From positions 1 through 17,558 of the forward strand of contig MU400966.1 of assembly GCA_022578965.1 (NCBI GenBank): a DNA stretch of 17,558 nt, read 5' to 3'. Source of the DNA: Xylaria sp. FL1777. Taxonomy: Eukaryota; Ascomycota; Sordariomycetes; Xylariales; Xylariaceae. A program made the position numbers and the translations under genes. Below are positions 10,096 through 17,558 of the stretch, piece after piece; the stretch's first letter is position 1; every line of letters begins with the position of its first letter. The notes under the pieces were generated by a model. The model was given only the letters and a program-made list of their open reading frames with translations. It did not search any database and was not told where the DNA came from.

Positions 10096-11934
10096 GATGA
10101 TATACCGCGTCCCAAGATTGGGTGAGGTAAGGAAACCAAGAGTGTTGGCGAGGTTTTCTGTTACGGCGCGCGAGCTCCTATTTCAAGGAGCAATACATAC
10201 AACACGGTCGGAAGGATACAACCCATGTCGCCCGTCGAAAGAGGCATCGCGGGCAATAAAAACCTCCGAAGATAACTTGCTGGTCGACAGAAATACAGAT
10301 GCACACGACCGTGGCTGTGATGTGGGGGTGAATAGACACCCGGCTAATGAGGGGCTCAATTGGCCCCGGCAATGCTCCTCAGGATGGTCAACTGGCCAGG
10401 AGAATCATTTTGCCTGGCGGCGATGAATTCCCCGGGACGCCTGACGTAAGAGGCATATTTGGGGGATGGCGCAAGGAACTTCCGCTTTGCTGTCCTGAGG
10501 CCCATGTAGCTAGGTATCAAGAAGGACTAGACTAGTACTGAACGGTAACCCTTAAGTAGGTAGGTAGAAATCCGGGTTGAGGCCGTCAACAAGTCAGTGA
10601 TCCCTAGAGCGACAAGAGTTGGAGAGATTGGGGGAGCACATTGGGATGAGGGGCATTAAGACGGGGCTAGAAGGGGTCCAAGTCAAGCACGGGAGGATAT
10701 GTATGTATTGTTACGGGTTATTTAGCTAACAAGGTTGAAGTTGCCCAGGCAGATATATTGGATTTCTCATGTAAATGAAGCAATCACGACCACTGGGTAC
10801 GATTAAAATCAGCAACTAGCTACGTAGTCATAGTTAGGTATTACCAGCAGTTTTTAGGTGAGCCAATAACTGCTAGGTGTGAGACATAATCCAATAATAA
10901 CAAAGTATGTAGTAATACAACCTAACGGCAGTTTCTCTTTGTTTCTCCGAAACATGTCAACAGCTGGGTAACCTTCAAACGACCTGATAGATGTCTATAT
11001 ATCTACCAGACGCTCAATTTTTCATTTCATCATAGTATAGCTTTTATCAAACCAGGATCGATTTGATATTGTCATCAACAACCTGAAGTAGTCAGTATCC
11101 GGAGCACTCCGCTCTAAATACTATATTACAGTTAGATTGTGAAAAACCAAACACGCACTCTTTAGTGGTACGGTAAAAATGATCATAATTTCTACCACCT
11201 CTGGTTCCGTTCAACCTACTAATTATATGACACCCATCCGAGTAGCACATGATAATATGAATCACGAGAGGCCCACCATACTCATCTCGTAGAGCATTTT
11301 GGTCAAGGGGTTTTATGCTGAAAAAAGTAGGCCTTTGTTTCTATCCATGTTTCATATGATGAGAGGCAGGCTGAAGAATTATACGCAACAGTGAAGCCAG
11401 TAAAGAAAGCTCAAATATGCCTGGGAGAAATTAGAAGTTGTAATGATTACAGTAGGAAGCTTGAGAGGTCATTAGCAATTGCCTCGGCACGTTAATCAAT
11501 ACTTGTATGGAATTGCCTACCTACAGTTATTTACGTCATTCCTCGTGTCGCATTTCCCCCACGATCTTGGGAACAGAGACAAACAGCGCGCAGCCACAGC
11601 GTATCAACGTATAACTTATGAATACATTGAAATTATTTGCATATTTAGTAGTAAAGGATTTATCTAGATCTTTATGGGATTGGGCTGATAACTCTCACTT
11701 TGACAGCCTCCCTCGGCATAGCACATAACGCGGGGCAGTCCGTGTTAGGTACCAACCAAACACTACACCTTCAACCAGCGTCTTATCGATAAGCATTGCC
11801 CCTGATTATCAAGTGCATTGCATAAACACCTTAAGACATCATTGTCTCAATAGTAGTCTTTATCACTTTCTCCCCTTCCTTTTTTCATCGCTTTGATCTT
11901 CATTCCCCTAGAAGATTTCTATCCAAGAAGCGAA
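10096..11934. other. Divergent intergenic region, FAD monooxygenase to UBC-fold gene
   Basis: This 1.8 kb is AT-richer than the flanking genes and is stop-rich in all frames beyond about 10.5 kb. No gene is supported. A triple TAGG-type motif lies at 10552-10567 (GTAGGTAGGTAG), and CCTACCTA occurs near 11516-11524. The last about 90 nt (11845-11930) are pyrimidine-rich, as expected for a fungal core promoter just before the next start codon. It probably holds both promoters. Confidence 0.6.
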
Positions 11935-13096
11935 ATGGCAGCGCAACAATTTAGTACATTACCAGCCTTAAGGAGACAACATCTACTTGCCGAATAGTAG
12001 GTATAGCTTGTTACTTCCAGTTGGGACTATGGTTGCTGACGAGAGCTTCAGCACTGGCCTCAAACAAGTCTGCCCCGATGGTGTCTACGTAGCCTTGACT
12101 CCTGGGGACCCGAGCCTCTGGTCTGGCGTCTTTTTCGTGCGTGATGGTGAGATTCATATTCACTTCGCCCGCCGCTTCTTCTCCTAACCTAACTTCGAGG
12201 CCCATATGCCCCGGCCGTCATGAGATTCCAGATCTCCTTTCCGGACTCTTACCCCAAGTTACCGCCCTTGGTGACTTTCTCAACCGATATGTTTCATCCT
12301 TTGATTACGCCTCTTAGCACGTATATGTATTCCACCGACGTGCAGGACAACGGCACAGTGAGCGCGACTGACGAAGAACGACTACCACCTGGAGGCTTCA
12401 GTTTAAGGCATGGCTTCCCGGACTGGTTTGGCCGTCGGGGCCGGAAAGCCGCTCAGGGTAGACAGTCCAGCGGAGATCAAACTGGCCGACAGACTCCACA
12501 TCGACCGCCACCGCCCGCAGATCAGAGTAGCGGGGGCACGCCCAGCTCGAGGAATTCAGCCATGGGACAATCGCCTGGGTTCTTTGAAAAGAAAAAGGAC
12601 GAGATATCCATATTTGCTATTCTCCTCTATATTCGTAGCACTTTTGATGACGAGGATGTGCTTGACACGATACCACTAGAAGCCGCGGGGAATCCAGGGG
12701 CATGGCACGCCTGGCGAACCCATCGTATTGACAAGGGAAAGGAGTTTGCGTCGCCGCCGACATCAGCTGAGGCGACAACCACAGTAACCTCCTCAACTAG
12801 AAAAGGTTCGGCAAGGAATCCTGGGGAATGGAACTGGGAAGGTGTATGGGAGGAGAGGGTTAAGAAGGGAATTTCGACCTGTTTATCGGAATCGGTTATG
12901 TTTGGTGGCGCTAGTGCAGCTGATGATGTTGTAAGTGACCACTGACTGCCATTTGATATGCCATATGCCATATGGTTCACCTGCTACATGGACTGCATCA
13001 CTCACCATCTTACAGATACGGTTTCTGAATATGGGCGAGGACGATCTTAACACTATAAAGGAAAACCTTTTACGCACCGTGGATCCTCCTTCCTGA
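11935..13096 (+). CDS. UBC-fold (UEV-type) protein, FTS/AKTIP-like
   Basis: The model is join(11935-11996, 12052-12146, 12200-12930, 13016-13096), 322 aa. Introns of 55, 53 and 85 nt have GTAGGT..CAG, GTGAGA..GAG and GTAAGT..CAG ends. Splicing joins HLLAEYTGLKQVCPDGVYV, then FVRDGPYAPAVMRFQIS, and finally adds IRFLNMGEDDLNTIKENLL at the C-terminus. Residues about 16-90 follow an E2 ubiquitin-conjugating fold (PDSYPKLPPLVTFSTDMFHP). However, the HPN motif is HPL (84-86) and no Cys occurs between residues 28 and 279, so this is a catalytically dead E2 variant. The pattern LLAE..PGVYV..W.GV.F.R.G.Y, PD.YP and FHPL.P resembles AKTIP/FTS, the subunit of the FTS-Hook-FHIP complex that links early endosomes to dynein (known from human cells and Aspergillus). 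A Pro/Ser/Gly-rich insert at about 132-178 splits the fold from the helical EISIFAILLYIRSTF segment. The gene is intact. UBC-like fold is nearly certain; FTS identity is an inference. Confidence 0.88.
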
Positions 13097-13494
13097 GGTC
13101 TCCCGTACTCTGCGAGGTAGGCACTAGAATAGCTGGGCTGCAGTAGCCTGGAGGTATCCTCACCTTGTTTAATCACGATCACAAGGAAGTCTGCCTGGAA
13201 CAAGATTGACCCTCGCCTACCTGGCGGCGTACATGCCACGCCTAATTCGCTTTAGGCACTTGCAGCTTGTTTTCTCAAAGTTCGTCTTCTGCACGCACCT
13301 CCCCGTACACTGTGGTTCCTCCTCGCCGGCTTGGCTCATATTGCAAGTGTACACCCTCTACAGCTAGGTAGATTTCTCACCGTCATCGTCTTAACCCGTA
13401 CATTAGTACGACACCATATATCTCGCAGGCTTTTGTGATAGAGAATTGCGTTGACAGCCTAATATCAATCGCCACAACTTAAGAGCATTTGGCT
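13097..13494. other. Intergenic region before the unnamed Ser-rich gene
   Basis: About 400 nt hold the 3' end of the UBC-fold gene and the promoter of the next gene on the same strand. No coding frame is supported. A short pyrimidine-rich patch lies near 13371-13392 (TTTCTCACCGTCATCGTC). Confidence 0.55.
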
Positions 13495-13656
13495 ATGCCT
13501 AAATTATTACTGCCTCCTACCATCGCTGTCACCATCGCTATTCCCGCCATTCTCGTTCTGTTTATCATAGGTTGCATCCTCAGGGGGTTTCATATTCATC
13601 TGCGGTGCGGGTGCCTTTCTTTGCCGAGGAATATATTGCGCAAGGCACCGTCTTCA
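13495..13656 (+). other. Candidate upstream exon encoding an N-terminal membrane segment
   Basis: From ATG 13495 the frame encodes a short leader and then a strongly hydrophobic stretch, TIAVTIAIPAILVLFIIGCI, at residues 9-28, followed by a Cys/Arg-containing segment: a typical single-pass anchor or signal-anchor. This frame does not read directly into the downstream gene, whose frame is closed by a TAA at 13700-13702. It could be spliced in. Donor 13657 (GTAATA) to acceptor 13705 (49-nt intron), or donor 13605 (GTGCGG) to acceptor 13710, both keep frame with the downstream coding sequence; the first gives a 645-aa protein. Both donors are weak. Otherwise it is a short upstream ORF or chance. 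Confidence 0.35.
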
Positions 13657-13729
13657 GTAATACCACTAGACAACATCGGCTCTCTTGCCAGCAGCTCGGT
13701 AACAGTTGAGAGCACGTTCATCGGCCAAA

Positions 13730-15531
13730 ATGAGAGCAACTTCGTTGCCAAGAGTAAACCCGCCTGCGCGCAAGTCCGACACCCTACGTTCCGATATTCC
13801 ATCCCCGCTCCATATAATCAAGAGGACCAAGACCGTGGAGTTTCGTCCCACTGAGAAGAGAGACCCAAGCAATGGTAGCATTGACTACGGTCCAGATCGA
13901 CCATTGAGTGTGTCGAAGAAGCGTCAATGCCGTGGACCGGTTGCAGAATCTACCTTCAAAACTGGTAACCTTATACTGAAACCCGCCTCCCTTTCTCCAG
14001 CTCAGCAACAACTAAAGCCACGATCTTCGCTACGTTGGCTTTCTAGACAGCGGACTTCCTCCTCTGGTACCACCCGTCGCAGGCACGATCGGCGGAGCTA
14101 CAGTCGATCTTCCGATGTATCATCAATTGGACAGTCGTCAAGCTTAGGATTCATCGATGAGTCGTCAACCGTAGAGCCTTTTGAGTCTTGCTGCTCAACG
14201 CAAGTGGACACCTCATTCTCCAGCGTCCTCACATCGGCCGACTATAGCGATGATTGCCATCTTCTCGTCCCACGTATTTCAATCACACCAGAAGTTCAGA
14301 CATCCAGTAATGCCATATCTACGGTGTGGACGGCTATAGAGATTTCCGCTCAACTTTCTCTCCCCTTTACTAATGATATGGTGAATTTACGATCTGACAA
14401 TAACCTCCTGTTGTCAAATCCTCTGCGTGCAGGCAGTGCATCTCGATTTGGATCTCTATACGACTTGCAGGTTGATGTCATACCTGTTCCACAGACTGTC
14501 GTGGTCGAAGTTATACAGGACAACAAGAAGAGGTGAGAGACTATTAATAACCTTCAATCTAATAGCTACTACGCTTACACAGGCTTAGGAGTCTCGGTCT
14601 CGGCTCTACAATGTTGATACTGGCAAAGATTCAAATAGATCATAGGCGGCGACAGCCTACCAGAGCTATGGTCCAAAAGTCTAATGAACTTATTGCTAAT
14701 CTCGAGAGTAAGCTTGGGGCTGCTAGCGTTAGATACCTTCAAGTTCGCTTGCGATACCATCATTCCGGGTTCCCCCGATCAAACCACGCAGTATCAACAA
14801 ACGGGACAATGGACTGGCAAACTCAGCTCGAGACAACTGTAACTGGTGTAATTAAGCAACAAGCGTTAGACTCGCCTTCGGGCTCATCGTCTTCAAACTT
14901 CAGTCAAAGTCCACTATTCGGTCTTGTTGCTTCGTATTGGGGCCCCCTTCGCGCCAACGAAATATTTTCGGAGGGGTTGTCCGGCCAGACCTTCTCAGCA
15001 GGCGTAGCTAATAATGCTAGGCTTAATGGTAATCAAAAAAAGACCATGACCACTGAAGATTACTTTGCCTATCAAACACCGACAAAATCCAGCCCATTTA
15101 CTCCATTGCCTCGGAGCCAAGTTGGTCTACAAACCTCGTCTCCAGAACAAGGAGAGGACCCTGCTCGTAAGATATGGACGGAAATACGCAGTAGGACATC
15201 TCGGGGTCGTCCAAATATGCATACCAGAAATGCTGGCAACTTGTCCACTACTGCTACGCCAACTATTGCAGGGAGGGCATCGATTAATGCGGGTTCAATG
15301 AAAATAAGATCGGATGTGGACCGTCGAAGAGAACTGATACGCGATGTAGCTTTGCGCAATCAGAGGTCTATAGGCGCAGATAGCCTTAAGAGCTTGGTGC
15401 CATCGATGATGAACCTTAATATTAGCGGCAAAGAAGCTTGGGGTGACTCGTCATCTAGTACTTTCAACAAGGAGAACGTCCCTCCTGAGCGTAGAAAAGA
15501 AGGGCGATGGAGTCTTACAGGATGGTGGTGA
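13730..15531 (+). CDS. Unnamed Ser/Arg-rich fungal protein, two exons
   Basis: I do not recognise this protein. The model is join(13730-14532, 14583-15531), 583 aa, with a 50-nt intron GTGAGA..ACACAG. The start has a strong context, CCAAAATGA. Residues about 11-45 form a basic segment, PPARKSDTLRSDIPSPLHI followed by KRTKTVEF; a long Ser/Arg-rich, probably disordered stretch follows (about 85-165). From about 196 to 350 there is a more ordered part: TVWTAIEISAQLSL, then GSLYDLQVDVIPVPQTVVVE. The fusion across the intron gives KKRLRSLGLGSTMLILAKI, and NELIANLESKLGAASVRYL with QVRLRYHHSGFP follows. The remainder is low complexity, ending in a distinct tail, KENVPPERRKEGRWSLTGWW, with terminal tryptophans. 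The join restores one coherent frame and the tail looks conserved in style, so I judge it real. An upstream exon encoding a membrane segment may extend the N-terminus. No enzymatic motif is seen. Confidence 0.8.
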
Positions 15532-15888
15532 GAGGAGACGGATGTGAAGAGAGTAGAATACAGATGTATTGAAACGGAGGAAGCTGCTTTCTGGAACATA
15601 AATTTATATAGGCCCTAGAAGGTATCGAGGTCTGTGTTTGATGAATGCTTTCTGTTGTGCTGCCGCTTCTATGTGAATATGAAGTAATCGTACGATGTGC
15701 ATAACTTAAGTACTCGCCTAATATACTTGCTATGTGTGCGCCGACTAGAATAAGGGTATCCTGCTGGTATCGCCAAAAGACCAAGACTAACCCAAGCCCG
15801 ATAATAATTATTTATATCTCTAGAAATCCCGTGCTGGTTTTATTTCTATTTTTATTTAGCCCCAGATTGCGCTCTATATCTCTAATCA
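15532..15888. other. Convergent intergenic region before ribokinase
   Basis: This 357-nt, AT-rich stretch is the shared 3' flank of two convergent genes. Several TTTATT elements near 15837-15858 read AATAAA on the minus strand and are plausible polyadenylation signals for ribokinase. No gene is seen. Confidence 0.55.
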
Positions 15889-16872
15889 TCATAATTCGTC
15901 GCGCCACGGAATCGAGTCCTGCGCCCCGAGCTTCTCAACTGTCTTAGCAGCTGCACGATTTGCCTTGCGCACCGCAGCTTCGATATCAAATTCACTTCCA
16001 CTTCCCGCACCCACAACATCTAGTGCGTACTGCCCGACAAACGTGTCGCCCGCAGCCGTCGTGTCCACGACCTTGGCCTTCTCGGCGGGGACGAGACCCT
16101 TTTTCGCACCGGCGGCAGACATGTAAAACACGCCGCGACCCCCGAGCGTCACGATGACGTTCTGCACGCCGAGACCCAAGAATTTCCTCGACACGCTCTC
16201 CAGTCCAGACTCGCTCTCGAGATCCGCCTCGCTCACGCCGCCCAGCACGGCCGCCTCCGTCTCATTCACGACGAGATGCGCGAGCCCCGCGTACGCGTCG
16301 TCCGGCAGAGGCTGCGCGGGCGCCGGGTTCAGGAGCACGGGGACAGAGGCGTCCCGCGCCGCGCGTAGCGCCGCCAGGACGGTAGGGAGCGGTATTTCGA
16401 GCTGCATAATCAGGAGATCGGGCTGGGGGGCAGGCAGCGTGGTGAAAGCCGAGGGCTGCAGGCTGTGGTTCGCCTCGGGCGATAATATGATGCGGTTCTG
16501 CCCCGTCGGCTCGTCCACTACGATGATGGCGATGCCCGTCTTCAGAGAGGGCGAGGAGACGACGCCGGATACGTCGACGCCGTGGGAGGAGAGGTTCGAG
16601 GTCAGCAGGGCCCCGTAGCTGTCTGCGCCCACGGCTCCTAGCATCCGGATATGTGCGCTCTCGGCTGTAGATGTGGATGTGGATGTGTCGCGCGAACGCG
16701 AACGCGAGAGCTTGGCACAGGCCACTGCTTGGTTTGCGCCTTTGCCGCCTGGTGATACCGCAAAGGAGTTGGACGTCATGGTCTCCCCTGGCAGAGGATG
16801 GTGAGAGACGTAGGACACAAGGTCGATATTTAGGGATCCTAGGACCGTGATAAGGGGGGTCTTAGCCGCCAT
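15889..16872 (-). CDS. RBK1: Ribokinase, PfkB family
   Basis: This enzyme phosphorylates D-ribose to ribose 5-phosphate with ATP, feeding the pentose phosphate pathway and nucleotide synthesis in the cytosol. The gene is a single exon of 327 aa, a normal length. Visible motifs are the N-terminal strand VLGSLNIDLV (10-19), PfkB signature 1 GGKGANQAVA (42-51), MQLEIP (156-161), LNPAP (181-185), the NETE phosphate/Mg motif (203-206), TLGGRG (242-247), signature 2 DTTAAGDTF (270-278) with catalytic base Asp276, and the C-terminal AAAKTVEKLGAQDSIP (307-322). Residues 55-70 (DNA 16663-16710) are a low-complexity Arg/Ser/Thr/Asp insert made by short tandem repeats, placed in a loop after signature 1. 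The start at 16872 lies directly before the conserved core and has the context ACCATGG. The gene symbol follows yeast; orthology is inferred from motifs. Confidence 0.95.
   Translation of the reverse strand: MAAKTPLITVLGSLNIDLVSYVSHHPLPGETMTSNSFAVSPGGKGANQAVACAKLSRSRSRDTSTSTSTAESAHIRMLGAVGADSYGALLTSNLSSHGVDVSGVVSSPSLKTGIAIIVVDEPTGQNRIILSPEANHSLQPSAFTTLPAPQPDLLIMQLEIPLPTVLAALRAARDASVPVLLNPAPAQPLPDDAYAGLAHLVVNETEAAVLGGVSEADLESESGLESVSRKFLGLGVQNVIVTLGGRGVFYMSAAGAKKGLVPAEKAKVVDTTAAGDTFVGQYALDVVGAGSGSEFDIEAAVRKANRAAAKTVEKLGAQDSIPWRDEL
16663..16710 (-). repeat. Short tandem repeats inside ribokinase coding region
   Basis: GATGTG-type hexamers (plus strand) are followed by GCGAAC hexamers. They encode alternating Ser/Thr and Arg/Ser residues in a predicted surface loop. 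The units are in multiples of three, so length changes would keep frame. Confidence 0.85.
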
Positions 16873-17280
16873 GGTTGCTGCAGATTTGAAGGAAGTGTTG
16901 AGGTAGATCTAGATTAAGCAAGGTCCTATTGCTTATAGCAGTTGACAATTTAATCTATATAGGACGAATATCTCCTCCGGAACACCGACCTACCCAACTT
17001 AGTCAGTGTTCACCTATGAATGAGATACGGTATTACAGGATGGGTGTGTGTTGTCTGGCGTGTGTGAGAGTCAAAGGGTTGTAGTTGTCTCGATCCGCTA
17101 AAGCACCTGTCGATAGCAGGTCTGGTAACTGGTAACATTCCACTAGAGCGGCGGGCGGTTACATCACGGTACCTACTGCTGGGTATATACGGTAGCCCAT
17201 AGCGAAAAAGTGTGCCAGAACCAAAGCAACCCCACCTAACTCCTTCCACCTACCCCTCGGGTATTCATCTACACCTAAGC
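16873..17280. promoter_or_regulatory. Ribokinase upstream region
   Basis: About 400 nt of ordinary-composition non-coding DNA lie upstream of the ribokinase start, so they probably hold its promoter. They include CACCTAAC and ACCTACCC motifs near 17233-17255. No reading frame with protein-like content is seen. Confidence 0.45.
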
Positions 17281-17558
17281 AGCTAATAATTTACCTACTT
17301 CCTACTTTTTTTATTACGCTTTTTCAATTGTATTACTTTGCATTGCAGCATTAGCAAGTATTAAATGTTGCGTATATTTTAATTTTATTTAATTAAGCTT
17401 GTTTAAATGCTATATAACTACTTTAAAAAAAATATCTTTTTAATTGTTATATATAAAGCTAAGTATATATATATAATTATAAATAGCTATATTTATAAAA
17501 ATTTATAGCTATATTATTATAATTATATATTATTATATTTATTAATAATATATTTATA
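17281..17558. other. AT-rich right edge, probable edge of an AT isochore
   Basis: Composition shifts sharply. From about 17290 the DNA is mostly A and T, and the last about 120 nt have only about 8 G or C bases. TA dinucleotides dominate and TAGCTATA-like words recur (17486-17493, 17506-17513). This is the appearance of RIP-degraded repeats in Pezizomycotina genomes. No coding frame or recognisable element remains in the visible part. Confidence 0.7.

Noticed and set aside
12883..13239. 118-codon minus-strand frame over the end of the UBC-fold gene
   Set aside because: It overlaps the spliced fourth exon on the opposite strand and has no motif.
16154..16618. 154-codon plus-strand frame antisense to ribokinase
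   Set aside because: It is a shadow of the GC-rich ribokinase gene, Ser/Arg/Ala-rich without motifs.
17281..17558. Mitochondrial DNA insertion or telomere at the right edge
   Set aside because: There are no TTAGGG-type repeats and no recognisable mitochondrial gene. Composition alone fits RIP-type decay better, though a longer sequence would be needed to exclude mitochondrial origin.

Overview
This window looks like nuclear DNA of a filamentous ascomycete (Pezizomycotina; Sordariomycetes is my best guess, but the sequence does not prove it). Four things point that way. The genes are interrupted by short 50-85 nt introns with GT..AG ends and CTAAC/CTGAC-type branch sites. Starts have a fungal CAAAATG/AACAATGG context. 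The encoded families (DHA1 MFS transporter, RIB7, salicylate-hydroxylase-like FAD monooxygenase, fungal CYSTM protein, ribokinase) are typical of such fungi. The right edge falls into extremely AT-rich DNA of the kind left by repeat-induced point mutation (RIP).

Layout, left to right: (1) 1-1308, non-coding, with a 55-nt T homopolymer. (2) 1309-3185 (+), a five-exon 12-TM-type MFS transporter. (3) 4123-5037 (-), an intronless RIB7-type riboflavin reductase, convergent with the transporter. (4) 5038-7635, a long divergent intergenic region. (5) 7636-7992 (+), a small Pro/Gln/Gly/Tyr-rich protein with a cysteine-rich C-terminal membrane module. (6) 8658-10095 (-), a two-exon FAD monooxygenase whose GxGxxG nucleotide-binding motif is split by the intron. 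(7) 10096-11934, a 1.8 kb divergent intergenic region. (8) 11935-13096 (+), a four-exon UBC-fold protein without a catalytic cysteine, resembling the FTS/AKTIP subunit of the FTS-Hook-FHIP dynein-adaptor complex. (9) 13730-15531 (+), a two-exon Ser-rich protein I cannot name, with a possible extra upstream exon coding a transmembrane segment. (10) 15889-16872 (-), ribokinase, convergent with the preceding gene. (11) 16873-17558, the ribokinase upstream region running into AT-rich DNA.

I see no operon-like or biosynthetic-cluster logic. Riboflavin synthesis (RIB7), ribose phosphorylation and endosome transport are housekeeping jobs, while the MFS transporter and FAD monooxygenase are accessory in character but lie 5.5 kb apart and have no core biosynthetic enzyme with them. 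The only biochemical link I can suggest is loose: RIB7 supplies the flavin pathway and the monooxygenase uses FAD. The points most worth following are the FTS-like pseudo-E2, the unnamed gene with its cryptic membrane-anchor exon, the unresolved transporter N-terminus and the AT-rich boundary. I found no clear undescribed system in the window. All splice models are read by eye from frame continuity and splice consensus, without transcript data.
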